Below, piece after piece: positions 1 to 7,550 of a stretch of 25,504 nt of DNA. Each line of letters starts with the position of its first letter. Within the stretch, counting starts at the first letter, position 1. The position numbers were made by a program, and so were the translations under genes. A model generated the notes under the pieces. It saw nothing but the letters and a program-made list of their open reading frames with translations, searched no databases and was not told the DNA's origin. Source of the stretch: Betaproteobacteria bacterium (lineage in GTDB: Bacteria > Pseudomonadota > Gammaproteobacteria > Burkholderiales > Usitatibacteraceae); assembly GCA_012274175.1 (NCBI GenBank), contig JAAOZZ010000055.1:1-25504 (forward strand). Direction: 5' to 3'.

Positions 1-2
1 CG

Positions 3-205
3 CCCAGGGTTGTCGGCTGGTTCCCCGCCGGGACTGGGCCGAACATCGGCAAAACCGGCGCCAAACTCGAAATCTGGCAGAAGCCGGCTGATTTCGCCGC
101 GCGCGGCAAAGCGTTGCAGCAGGCTGCGCTCGCCTTCAATGCCGCCGCCAAATCGGCCGATACCGACGCGATGCGGGCGCGCTTCGACGAGCTCACCAGC
201 ACCTC
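3..205 (+). pseudogene. cytochrome c' fragment, heme motif lost
   Basis: Read in the third forward frame, the first 200 bases give a stretch typical of the C-terminal half of cytochrome c' (four-helix heme protein): a GWFPAGTGP segment, then KLEIWQKPADF and a helix AFNAAAKSADTDAMRARFDEL. In the family this helix runs directly into a CxxCH heme-binding motif and the protein ends a few residues later. Here the frame continues as SVQPAWRWRYESF without any CxxCH and merges into sequence that is the reverse complement of mobB. The 5' part lies outside the window. It is read as a truncated gene; the family assignment is from remembered consensus and is fairly but not fully certain. Confidence 0.55.
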
Positions 206-385
206 CGTGCAGCCCGCATGGCGATGGCGATACGAATCCTTCCCCGGCTGGTCCACGTCGAACTCGTGGTGCGCGTGCTTGATGAGGGCAACGCGCAGCC
301 CCTCGCCCACCAGCACCGGGACCATCTTCTCGATGAGCGTGGTCTTGCCGCTGCCGCTGTAGCCCGCGATGCCGATGACCTTCAT
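179..385 (-). pseudogene. mobB: mobB fragment (Mo-cofactor guanine dinucleotide adapter), C-terminus lost
   Basis: Minus-strand reading from an ATG at 385 begins MKVIGIAGYSGSGKTTLIEK, a P-loop (GYSGSGKTT) exactly as in MobB, followed by IKHAHHEFDVDQPGKDSYRH and the segment EVLVSSSKR. MobB is a GTP-binding protein that assists MobA in attaching GMP to molybdopterin; it is normally about 165-175 residues. Here homology stops after about 69 residues, where the family continues with RWALMHE. The frame stays open to the window start but from there reads the antisense of the cytochrome c' fragment. So the P-loop is intact but the C-terminal half is missing. Probably non-functional unless the junction is an assembly error. 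Confidence 0.65.
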
Positions 386-455
386 GGATGAAATGATACG
401 GCATCATCCACCAATGGGTCCCTGCGGATCCCGGGGTGGGCCGGCCCCGCGCCCT

Positions 456-1601
456 TCAGCGCACGGGCAGCGACATTCCGGGGACCGCGACCCGCTGGTC
501 CAGGCAGGAGATCTTGCCTTTCGGCTGCCCCGGCCCGCCGATCTCGCCGTCGGTGCTCGGGGAGTTGTCGCGCCGGTTGCCGTCGGAGCTCGCGGTGCAG
601 AAAGTGCGGCCGGCGAGTACCGGGCTGGTCGGCGTCTCGAGCGGGCCCGCGTTGCGCAACTTCGTGACCGCGTCCACCGGGTTGCGGAAGACCTCGACCG
701 CCTCGCCCGAACGGGACACGAAGACCACGGCATTGCGCTCGTTCGCATCGGACCAGATGTTGCCTGCCTGGTCGATCGCGATGCCGTCGCTGCCCTCGAG
801 ATACGGGTGCTGGAACCATACGTGGGTGAGGCAGAGCGTATCGGCCGTGAAGGTCTCGTCGCACCCGGTGTCCGCATCGGGCGTGCCGTCCCGCCGGATG
901 TGCACGCGCCAGAGGGCGCCGCGGGCGGTGTCCGCGATGTAGAGGTTGTGCGAATGGTCGAACGCCAGGCCGTTGGCCACCAGCGATTGCGCGGTCCCGG
1001 TGGGAATGGTGAGCGCGCTGCGGCCCACGCTCGCGACACCGCTGGGGGCGCCCGTCACCACGTTGGCCATCGGCTGGATGCGGAATACCTCGGTCGCAAC
1101 GCCTGCAGGTGAAATGCGCCACACGCGGCCCAGCCCGGTCGTGCCGTCCCCGGTCCACAGGTTGCCGTTCCAATCGAAGGCGAGGCCGTTGTTGCCCGGC
1201 ACCCCGGTGGCGAAGACCGTGGCCATGGGCGGCGCGCTGTCGCTCGGAACGAAGCGGTAGATCGAATTGTTGCTCTGGGTCACGTAGAGCTGCCCGTCGG
1301 GTCCGAATGCGAGGCCGCTCGGGGAGCACGCCGTCGTGGCGCTCGGCGCGGGAACATCGCCCACCACGGTGAGGGTGGGGTTGGCGATGCTCACGCGATA
1401 GACCGGGCGCGGCTGCCCGGCGGCCGCGCGCCCCGGCGTGTACAGGTTCCCATGGTCGTCGTTGGTGAGGCCCTCGATGCCGAGCGGCGTCGTGATGAGC
1501 GTCGAGAAGGACGCCGCGTGCGGCTGCGCGGCATTGCCCGGATCGGCGGCGGCCGTGGCGGAGACGAAGAGCAGCGATATGGCCCAGCGGCTGGCATGCA
1601 T
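456..1601 (-). CDS. secreted NHL/SMP-30-type beta-propeller protein
   Basis: A 381-residue protein with an N-terminal signal peptide (MHASRWAISLLFVSATAAA, probable cleavage after the last Ala), so exported to the periplasm. The mature part repeats blades of the form GLAFGPDGQLYVTQ, GLAFDWNGNLWTGD, GLAFDHSHNLYIAD and GIAIDQAGNIWSDA, the N-[LI]-[YW]-x-[AS]-[DN] pattern of NHL and SMP-30/gluconolactonase-like propellers. Several cysteines (for example around residues 240-250 and near the C-terminus) could form disulfides. No enzyme-specific residues can be assigned, so substrate and function are unknown. The start is supported by AGGAGG six bases before the ATG. It stands alone, 127 bases downstream of the rmuC stop on the same strand. 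Confidence 0.8.
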   Translation of the reverse strand: MHASRWAISLLFVSATAAADPGNAAQPHAASFSTLITTPLGIEGLTNDDHGNLYTPGRAAAGQPRPVYRVSIANPTLTVVGDVPAPSATTACSPSGLAFGPDGQLYVTQSNNSIYRFVPSDSAPPMATVFATGVPGNNGLAFDWNGNLWTGDGTTGLGRVWRISPAGVATEVFRIQPMANVVTGAPSGVASVGRSALTIPTGTAQSLVANGLAFDHSHNLYIADTARGALWRVHIRRDGTPDADTGCDETFTADTLCLTHVWFQHPYLEGSDGIAIDQAGNIWSDANERNAVVFVSRSGEAVEVFRNPVDAVTKLRNAGPLETPTSPVLAGRTFCTASSDGNRRDNSPSTDGEIGGPGQPKGKISCLDQRVAVPGMSLPVR

Positions 1602-1687
1602 GGAGATCCTCCTCGGCGCGGGAATGCGAAACGCGGCCCATCGTGCACCTGTGCCCCGCCGCTTGCAATAGGTCGGAGTACGGCGAT

Positions 1688-1703
1688 CATGCGTTTCCGC
1701 ATG
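1688..1703. repeat. perfect 6-bp inverted repeat, 4-base loop
   Basis: CATGCG-TTTC-CGCATG lies between the rmuC stop and the propeller gene start. There is no T-run on either side, so it does not look like an intrinsic terminator; it could be a small operator or a chance palindrome. Confidence 0.3.
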
Positions 1704-1728
1704 GAGGAAAAACTGCGCGGTCGAAGCC

Positions 1729-2901
1729 CTATTCCGCCTTGGGGACGACCGACAGCTGGGGGGCTTCGGGCACGGCCTCGATCGCAGGGACCTCGCCGGG
1801 CAGCTCGGCCCGCTCGATGGCTGCGAACTTGTCCGTGATCTTCCTGCTGGTGACCGCGACGTCCTTCACGTCCTCGTTCGCCTGGCGGATGTGGTCGGCG
1901 AGCTTCTTCATGCGCTCGTCGAAGCGCGCGAACTCCTTGCCGAGCTTGCCCAGCTCATCCTTGATGATGTGGATCTGCTTGCGCGTCTCCACGTCGCGGA
2001 TCACCGCGCGCGCGGTGTTGACCACCGCCATGAGCGTGGTGGGGGAAACCATCCAGACCCGCTTTTGCTGGGCGTACTCGAGGAGGTCCCGATGGTGCGC
2101 GTGGATCTCCGCGAACACCGATTCCGCCGGGATGAACATCACCGCTCCGTCGCCCGTCTCCCCCGGCACGATGTACTTCGAGGAGATCGCGTCGATGTGG
2201 CGGCGCACGTCGGCCTTGAACACGCCCGGGGTCACCTTGTCGGGGCCGTCGGAGATCATGCGTTCGTAGTTCTCGAGCGGGAACTTCGAGTCGATCGCGA
2301 GCAGCCCCGTGGGATCGGGGAGCTTCAGCACGCAGTCGGCGCGCACGGCGACGGTGCGGAATGTGTACTGGAACTCGAACGCCGAGTCGGGCAGGTAGTT
2401 GCGGATGATGTCCTCGAGCTGGCGCTCGCCCAGCGCCCCGCGGGAGCTCTTGCTGCCGAGGAGCTGCTGCAGGTTCACCACGCTTCCCGTGAGGGTCTCG
2501 ATCTTCTTCTGCGCGTCGTCGATCGTCTGCAGGCGCGTCATGACGCTCAGGAACGTGTCGTTGGTGCGCTTGAAGCCCTCGTCGAGACGCTCGGCCACCT
2601 TGCCGCCGATCTCGCCCAAGCGCGCGTCCACCTTTTCCGCGAGTCCCTTCTCGAACGTCTGCAGCGTGGCGCGGTTGCGCTCCAGCTCCTCGCTCACGAC
2701 GCGGCGCAGGCGGTCGCCCTCCTCGCTCTGGCGCGAGGCGATCCGGTCGGCGGAGGCGGCGAGTCCCCCGTGCAGGTCGGAAAGCATCTCCCGGTGCCGG
2801 GACTCCTGGCCGGAGCGCACGGTGAACGCGAGCCAGATCACCGCCGCCGCGAGGATGACGATCATCGCGAGCAGGAGGACGGAAAGCGCCTGGATGTCCA
2901 T
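1729..2901 (-). CDS. rmuC: RmuC-family DNA recombination protein
   Basis: A 390-residue protein: an N-terminal membrane anchor (residues about 4-24, ALSVLLLAMIVILAAAVIWL), then a long coiled coil (about 30-150), then the conserved RmuC nuclease-like domain with the recognisable stretches SSRGALGERQLEDI, LPDPTGLLAIDSKFPLENYERM and MFIPAESVFAEIHAHH. RmuC proteins limit rearrangements at inverted repeats and are predicted to be nucleases of the restriction-endonuclease fold. The start at 2901 was preferred because GGGG sits upstream at normal spacing and the anchor begins at once; an in-frame ATG at 2934 would add 11 residues and extend toward the divergent glycosylase gene. The C-terminal 20 residues are Pro/Glu-rich and probably disordered. 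Divergent from the glycosylase gene with 47 bases between. Confidence 0.92.
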   Translation of the reverse strand: MDIQALSVLLLAMIVILAAAVIWLAFTVRSGQESRHREMLSDLHGGLAASADRIASRQSEEGDRLRRVVSEELERNRATLQTFEKGLAEKVDARLGEIGGKVAERLDEGFKRTNDTFLSVMTRLQTIDDAQKKIETLTGSVVNLQQLLGSKSSRGALGERQLEDIIRNYLPDSAFEFQYTFRTVAVRADCVLKLPDPTGLLAIDSKFPLENYERMISDGPDKVTPGVFKADVRRHIDAISSKYIVPGETGDGAVMFIPAESVFAEIHAHHRDLLEYAQQKRVWMVSPTTLMAVVNTARAVIRDVETRKQIHIIKDELGKLGKEFARFDERMKKLADHIRQANEDVKDVAVTSRKITDKFAAIERAELPGEVPAIEAVPEAPQLSVVPKAE

Positions 2902-2912
2902 GATTCCCCTTC

Positions 2913-2941
2913 TTACGCTGTCCCATTTTCGCACGTAAGAT
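2913..2941 (+). promoter_or_regulatory. possible promoter for the glycosylase gene
   Basis: TTACGC and TAAGAT are separated by 17 bases. The -10 matches four of six consensus positions, the -35 is poor. The -10 ends only 7 bases before the ATG, so a transcript from here would be nearly leaderless, which fits the absence of a visible ribosome site for that gene. Weak evidence. Confidence 0.2.
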
Positions 2942-2948
2942 CCCGCCC

Positions 2949-3836
2949 ATGCCGGAGCTGCCCGACGTCTGCGTGTACGTGGAAGCCCTGCGGCGGCAAG
3001 TCGCCGGACAGCCGCTGGAGCGGGTCGAGGTGCTGAGCCCGTTCGTGCTGCGTTCCTACGATCCGCCCGTGGACGCCCTCGCCGGCCGCGTCGTGCGCGA
3101 GGCCCGCCGCATCGGCAAGCGGATCGTCCTCGTGCTCGACGACGATCTCTTTGTCGTGCTGCACCTCATGATCGCCGGGCGCCTGCGCTGGCGCACGCCG
3201 GGGCAGAAGCTGGGCATGGGTTCGAAAGCGGTGCTCGCCCGGCTCGAGTTCCCCTCGGGAACGCTCTTCTTCACGGAGGCCGGGACGAAGAAGCGCGCAT
3301 CGATGGTCGTGGTCCGGGGCGAGGCGGCGCTCGGCGCCCTCGACCCCGGCGGCATCGAGCCGCTGGAAGCGAGCCGCGAAGCATTCAGGACGGCGCTCAC
3401 GCGCGAGAACCATACCCTCAAGCGCTCGCTCACCGATCCGCGCCTGTTCAGCGGGATCGGCAACGCCTATTCCGACGAGATCCTCCATGGGGCGCGGCTC
3501 TCGCCCCTCAAGCTCTCCCGCTCGCTCGCCGACGACGAAGTGGGCCGTATCCACGAAGCGGCGCGCTCGACGCTCGACAAATGGACCCGGATGCTGCGCG
3601 CTGAGGCCGGCGACGGATTCCCGGAGAAAGTGACGGCGTTCCACGACGGGATGGCGGTGCACGGGCGGTACAGGAAACCCTGTCCGGTGTGCGGCTCGCC
3701 CGTCCAGCGCATCGTCTACGCGGAGAACGAAGGCAACTACTGCGCCACGTGCCAGACGGGCGGGCGCCTGCTCGCCGATCGGTCGCTTTCCAGGCTGCTG
3801 AAGGACGACTGGCCGAAGTCGATCGACGACGTCTGA
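2949..3836 (+). CDS. Fpg/Nei-family DNA glycosylase/AP lyase
   Basis: A 295-residue protein of the formamidopyrimidine-DNA glycosylase family, which excises oxidised bases and nicks the abasic site. The N-terminus MPELPD supplies the catalytic Pro2 and Glu3; a Lys lies in the conserved RIGKR segment (about residue 58). The helix-two-turn-helix region reads DPRLFSGIGNAYSDEIL, and the C-terminus carries a zinc finger with four cysteines (CPVCG and CATCQ) followed by the RLL of the finger hairpin. Length is slightly above the usual 270. MutM (8-oxoguanine) versus Nei-like (oxidised pyrimidine) specificity cannot be decided, so no gene symbol is given. No clear ribosome site precedes the ATG. It ends 3 bases before the convergent typA stop. 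Confidence 0.9.
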   Translation: MPELPDVCVYVEALRRQVAGQPLERVEVLSPFVLRSYDPPVDALAGRVVREARRIGKRIVLVLDDDLFVVLHLMIAGRLRWRTPGQKLGMGSKAVLARLEFPSGTLFFTEAGTKKRASMVVVRGEAALGALDPGGIEPLEASREAFRTALTRENHTLKRSLTDPRLFSGIGNAYSDEILHGARLSPLKLSRSLADDEVGRIHEAARSTLDKWTRMLRAEAGDGFPEKVTAFHDGMAVHGRYRKPCPVCGSPVQRIVYAENEGNYCATCQTGGRLLADRSLSRLLKDDWPKSIDDV

Positions 3837-3839
3837 CCC

Positions 3840-5660
3840 TTACGCCGCCTTGTCTTCCCGCGCGGCGCGCTTGCGGTCGTGCTCGGACAGGAAACGCTTG
3901 CGAAGGCGGATCGACTTGGGGGTGACTTCCACCAGCTCGTCGTCCTCGATGAACTCGACGGCGGATTCGAGCGTGAGCTGGATGGGCGGCGTGAGCACCA
4001 CGTTCTCGTCCTTGCCCGCGGCGCGCACGTTGGTGAGCTTCTTGCCTTTCACCGGGTTCACGATGAGGTCGTTGTCGCGGCTGTGGATGCCGACCACCAT
4101 GCCCACGTACAGCCGCTCGCCGGGAGACACGAACATCCGTCCGCGATCCTCGAGGTTGAAGAGCGCGAAGGCCACCGCATCGCCCTGTTCCGAGGAGATG
4201 AGGACGCCGTTGCGGCGCGAAGGCAGCTCGCCCTTCACCGGCGCGTACTTCTCGAAGACGTGGCTCTTGATGCCGGTGCCGCGCGTGAGGGTCATGAATT
4301 CCATGTGGAAGCCGATGAGGCCGCGCGACGGGATGCTGTAGTCAAGGCGCACGCGCCCCTTGCCGTCCGGCACCATGTCCTGGAGCTCCCCGCCGCGGCG
4401 CCCGAGCTCTTCCATGACCTTGCCCTGGTTCGAGGCGTCGACGTCCACCGTGAGGTTCTCCCACGGCTCCATGCGCACGCCGTCGATCTCCTTCACCACG
4501 ACGCGCGGCTTGCCCACCGCGACCTCGTAGCCTTCACGCCGCATGTTCTCGATCAGGATCGTCAGGTGCAGCTCGCCGCGCCCCGACACGCGGAAGACGT
4601 CCGCGTCTTCCGTCTCCTCCACGCGCAGGGCCACGTTGGCGAGGAGCTCGCGCTCGAGGCGCTCGCGGATCTGGCGGCTGGTGACGTACTTGCCCTCCTG
4701 GCCCGCGTAGGGCGAGGTGTTCACCTGGAAATTCATCGTGAGCGTGGGCTCGTCCACGCCGACCATGGGCAGGCCCTCGGGCACGAGCGGATCGGCGAAG
4801 GTCGTGCCGATGACGAAATCCTCGATGCCCGTGACCGAAACGATCTCGCCCGCCGACGCGACCGGGGTCTCGACCTTCTCGAGGCCCTGGAAGGTATGCA
4901 GCAATCCGATCTTGGCCTTCCGGATGAACTTGTCGCCCGACATGATGGCGACTTCCTGCGCTTTCTTGATCGAGCCGCGGCGGATGCGCCCGACCGCGAT
5001 GCGTCCGAGGAAGCTCGAGTAATCCACCGCCGCGATCTGCAGCTGGAGCGGGCCATCGGGGTCGCCCGCGGGCTCGGGTACGTGCTTCAGCACCGCATCG
5101 AAGAGCGGGCGCATGTCGGTTCCGACCTCGTCCACCTTGGTCGAGGCCCAGCCGTTCAGGGCCGACGCATAGATCACCGGGAAGTCGAGCTGGTCCTCGG
5201 TCGCGCCCAGCTTGTCCATGAGGTCGAAGGTCTGGTCCACCACCCAGTCGGAGCGAGCGCCGTCGCGATCGACCTTGTTGACCACGAGGATGGGCTTCAG
5301 TCCCTGGGCGAGCGCCTTGCGCGTGACGAAGCGGGTCTGGGGCATGGGACCTTCGACCGCGTCCACGAGGAGCAGCACGCCATCGACCATCGACAGCACG
5401 CGCTCGACCTCGCCGCCGAAGTCCGCGTGGCCGGGGGTGTCGACGATGTTGATGTGCACGCCGTGGTAATCCACCGCCGTGTTCTTGGCGAGGATCGTGA
5501 TCCCGCGCTCGCGCTCGATGTCGCCCGAGTCCATCACGCGCTCGACGAGATGCTGGTGCTTGGCGAAGGTGCCGGCCTGTTGCAGCAGCTTGTCGACGAG
5601 GGTCGTCTTCCCGTGGTCGACGTGGGCGATGATGGCGATGTTGCGAAGGGGGCGGCGCAT
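3840..5660 (-). CDS. typA: ribosome-associated GTPase TypA/BipA
   Basis: A 606-residue translational GTPase of the size typical for TypA/BipA, which binds the ribosome and supports 50S assembly and growth under cold or stress. GTPase motifs are all present: AHVDHGKTT (residues about 12-20), RGITI (switch I), [15 protein letters not shown] and the SAL of G5. The rest follows the EF-G-like order: domain II beta-barrel, domain III, domain V and the TypA-specific C-terminal domain ending in Lys/Arg-rich helices. The ATG at 5660 gives the family's usual N-terminus; the ribosome site is weak (GGA eight bases upstream). The gene is monocistronic by layout, with its own probable promoter. Confidence 0.96.
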   Translation of the reverse strand: MRRPLRNIAIIAHVDHGKTTLVDKLLQQAGTFAKHQHLVERVMDSGDIERERGITILAKNTAVDYHGVHINIVDTPGHADFGGEVERVLSMVDGVLLLVDAVEGPMPQTRFVTRKALAQGLKPILVVNKVDRDGARSDWVVDQTFDLMDKLGATEDQLDFPVIYASALNGWASTKVDEVGTDMRPLFDAVLKHVPEPAGDPDGPLQLQIAAVDYSSFLGRIAVGRIRRGSIKKAQEVAIMSGDKFIRKAKIGLLHTFQGLEKVETPVASAGEIVSVTGIEDFVIGTTFADPLVPEGLPMVGVDEPTLTMNFQVNTSPYAGQEGKYVTSRQIRERLERELLANVALRVEETEDADVFRVSGRGELHLTILIENMRREGYEVAVGKPRVVVKEIDGVRMEPWENLTVDVDASNQGKVMEELGRRGGELQDMVPDGKGRVRLDYSIPSRGLIGFHMEFMTLTRGTGIKSHVFEKYAPVKGELPSRRNGVLISSEQGDAVAFALFNLEDRGRMFVSPGERLYVGMVVGIHSRDNDLIVNPVKGKKLTNVRAAGKDENVVLTPPIQLTLESAVEFIEDDELVEVTPKSIRLRKRFLSEHDRKRAAREDKAA

Positions 5661-5690
5661 TAATGGTCCAAAATTTCAAGGTTATTCAAC

Positions 5691-5699
5691 ATTTTAGCA
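5691..5699 (-). promoter_or_regulatory. extended -10 element upstream of typA
   Basis: On the minus strand the sequence reads TGCTAAAAT, a TGn extension plus TAAAAT (five of six matches to TATAAT), 30 bases before the typA ATG in an AT-rich patch unlike the surrounding DNA. No good -35 at 17 bases is visible, as is common for extended -10 promoters. Plausible sigma-70-type start for typA. Confidence 0.45.
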
Positions 5700-5752
5700 C
5701 ACGACCATGTTGCGGCGCATCAACTTTCTGCTCCCCCGGCCGTCAGGAGGGG

Positions 5753-6148
5753 TCATCGGTTTCGCATCCAGTCGGCGGTCTTCCGGAACGCCCCCTGCAA
5801 GGGCCCCCTGATCTCCTGTGGCACCTCGGTTTCCTCCATCGCCTGGATCATGCACGCCATCCATTGGTCGCGCTCCTCGTCGCCGATCGCGAAAGGCAGG
5901 TGCCGGGCGCGCAGCATCGGGTGTCCGAATCGTTCGACGTAGAGCGGCGGTCCGCCCAGCCATCCGGAAAGGAACAGGTAGAGCTTCTCGCGCGCGCCTT
6001 CGAGGCTCGCGCCATGCACGTGCCGCAACCGCGCGTACGCCGGATCGAGGTCCATGAGGTCGTAGAAGCGCTCCACCAGCCCGCGCACATTGTCGCCCCC
6101 GCCGATCCGGTCGTAGGGCGTGGGAGAATCACGGTCCTGCGCATCCAA
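5753..6148 (-). CDS. group II truncated hemoglobin (YjbI-like)
   Basis: A 131-residue 2-on-2 globin. Family features visible: YDRIGGGDNVRGLVERFYDLM with the B10 Tyr, the FLSGWLGGPPLY segment, the ERFGHPMLRARHLPF region with the proximal His, and the G-helix DQW. These proteins bind O2 or NO and are linked to oxygen handling or NO/peroxide defence. The start is a TTG at 6148: no ATG exists in frame near the family's N-terminus, and AGGAGG (6155-6160) lies six bases upstream. The ATG at 6144 is in another frame. Divergent from the deacetylase gene, whose ATG is 15 bases away, so the two leaders overlap. Confidence 0.9.
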   Translation of the reverse strand: MDAQDRDSPTPYDRIGGGDNVRGLVERFYDLMDLDPAYARLRHVHGASLEGAREKLYLFLSGWLGGPPLYVERFGHPMLRARHLPFAIGDEERDQWMACMIQAMEETEVPQEIRGPLQGAFRKTADWMRNR

Positions 6149-6154
6149 TCCGAA

Positions 6155-6160
6155 CCTCCT
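6155..6160 (-). promoter_or_regulatory. ribosome binding site deciding the TTG start of the globin
   Basis: AGGAGG on the minus strand, spacing six bases to TTG at 6148. It directly precedes, on the opposite strand, the ATG of the divergent deacetylase gene. Confidence 0.7.
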
Positions 6161-6162
6161 GC

Positions 6163-7083
6163 ATGAAGCTTGCCCTCAAGATCGACGTCGATACCCTGCG
6201 CGGAACGAGCGAGGGCGTACCGAAGCTTATCGAAATACTCGGCCGCCATGGGGCCGGCGCCACGTTCCTCTTCAGCCTCGGGCCCGATCACACGGGACGG
6301 GCGATCAAGCGCGCGCTGCGGCCGGGATTCATGAAAAAGGTGGGGCGCACCTCGGTGGTTTCCCACTACGGCATCCGGACCCTGCTCTACGGCACCGTGC
6401 TGCCGGGACCCGATATCGGCAAGCGTTGCGCGGGCGTCATGCGGCAAGTGCGCGACGCGGGCTTCGAGGTCGGGATCCACACCTGGGACCACGTGAAATG
6501 GCAGGACGACGTGGCGGGCGCCGACGCGCAATGGACGCAGTGGCAGATGGCCCTCGCATGCCAGCGCTTCCGCGAGGTCTTCGGCGCCGATCCCGAGGTC
6601 CACGGCGCCGCCGGCTGGCAAATGAACGTGCACGCGTGGCGCCGCACCCAGGCCATGGGCTTCCGCTACGCATCCGATACGCGCGGCACGCACCCGTTCA
6701 TCCCGGTGGTGCGCGCGGAGATCGTCGCCTGCCCGCAGTTTCCCACCACTTTGCCGACCCTGGACGAGATGATCGGGGTGGACGGCGTCTCGGAGGCGAC
6801 CGTCGCCGAGAGGCTCCTCGAGCGCACCGCCGCCGATCGCCGGGCGCACGTGTACACGCTGCACGCGGAGCTCGAGGGAATGAAGCTCGCCCCCGTCTTC
6901 GAGCGGCTGCTCTCGGGGTGGAAGGCGCAGGGCTACGACCTCACCGCGATGCGCGACCAGGCGCAGGATGTGACGGCGGACCTGCTGCCGCTGCACACCG
7001 TGGTCGACGCCCCCCTGGCGGGGCGCTCGGGCACCCTTGCCACCCAGGGCCCGGAGTTCCTGGCCGAAGGATCATCCCCATAG
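6163..7083 (+). CDS. ArnD-like polysaccharide deacetylase
   Basis: A 306-residue NodB-homology-fold protein. The N-terminus LALKIDVDTLRGT carries the metal-binding Asp pair (Asp8, Asp10), and HTWDH (residues 106-110) is the matching His motif; this combination is that of ArnD, which removes the formyl group from 4-formamido-arabinose on undecaprenyl phosphate during lipid A modification. No other arn genes are in the window, so the substrate is not confirmed and the protein could be another deacetylase. No signal peptide. The ATG is fixed by the conserved IDVDT near the start although no clear ribosome site precedes it. It is first in a rightward group with the peroxiredoxin and phoH genes. 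Confidence 0.85.
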   Translation: MKLALKIDVDTLRGTSEGVPKLIEILGRHGAGATFLFSLGPDHTGRAIKRALRPGFMKKVGRTSVVSHYGIRTLLYGTVLPGPDIGKRCAGVMRQVRDAGFEVGIHTWDHVKWQDDVAGADAQWTQWQMALACQRFREVFGADPEVHGAAGWQMNVHAWRRTQAMGFRYASDTRGTHPFIPVVRAEIVACPQFPTTLPTLDEMIGVDGVSEATVAERLLERTAADRRAHVYTLHAELEGMKLAPVFERLLSGWKAQGYDLTAMRDQAQDVTADLLPLHTVVDAPLAGRSGTLATQGPEFLAEGSSP

Positions 7084-7150
7084 CTTGCGTTTTCCGGAGT
7101 TTTTGTTCACCATGGGTTGTGGCCTCTCGTTTTTCTAAGCCTCGACTCGG

Positions 7151-7519
7151 ATGAACGCTCGTGCGGTCGTGCCCGACTTCGAGCTGCCCGCCACCGGCAA
7201 CCAGCGCTTCCGGCTTTCGGCCTTTCACGGGCACCCTTTCGTCCTCTACTTCTATCCCAGGGACGACACGCCCGGGTGCACCACCGAGGGCATCGACTTC
7301 CGCGACCTGTACCCGGAATTCGTGGGCCGGAAGGTCGCCGTCTTCGGCATTTCCCGCGACGACCTGAAGTCCCACGAGCGCTTCAAGGCGAAGTTCTCCT
7401 TGCCGTTCGAGCTGCTCTCGGATCCCGACGAGAAAGCCTGCGCGATCTTCGGCGTCATGAAGATGAAGAACATGTACGGACGCCAGGTGCTCGAATTCGT
7501 GCGCGGCGGCGAACTGTAG
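7151..7519 (+). CDS. Bcp/PrxQ-type peroxiredoxin, apparently shortened internally
   Basis: A 122-residue thioredoxin-fold peroxidase of the Bcp family (thiol-dependent reduction of hydroperoxides), where about 150-155 residues is usual. The peroxidatic Cys43 sits in DDTPGCTTEG. The resolving Cys usually five residues later is Ile48; the only other Cys is Cys97. Homology is good to MKNMYGRQV (residue 113) and then jumps directly to LEFVRGGEL, which resembles the family's very C-terminus (VLEFVK). The stretch expected between (RGIERSTF, then a beta strand and the wrap-around loop, about 30 residues) is missing, in frame. Such a protein lacks a core strand and may be inactive. It lies 67 bases after the deacetylase gene and 31 before phoH. 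Confidence 0.8.
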   Translation: MNARAVVPDFELPATGNQRFRLSAFHGHPFVLYFYPRDDTPGCTTEGIDFRDLYPEFVGRKVAVFGISRDDLKSHERFKAKFSLPFELLSDPDEKACAIFGVMKMKNMYGRQVLEFVRGGEL

Positions 7520-7550
7520 GACCCCTCTTCCACCATCCCCTTCCGACCTG

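Noticed and set aside
1..385. Insertion sequence at the cytochrome/mobB junction
   Set aside because: No transposase, terminal inverted repeats or target duplication are visible; the two gene fragments abut directly.
1688..1703. Intrinsic terminator for rmuC
   Set aside because: The palindrome has a short stem and no following T-run.
2899..2934. Upstream ATG for RmuC at 2934
   Set aside because: It would put 11 charged residues before the membrane anchor; the ATG at 2901 has a better ribosome site.
3879..5663. 594-residue open frame opposite typA
   Set aside because: It is antisense to a complete TypA; its His/Arg/Leu-rich composition is that of a GC-rich shadow frame.
7084..7150. Terminator or promoter between the deacetylase and peroxiredoxin genes
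   Set aside because: Short T-runs occur but no stem precedes them and no convincing -35/-10 pair was found.
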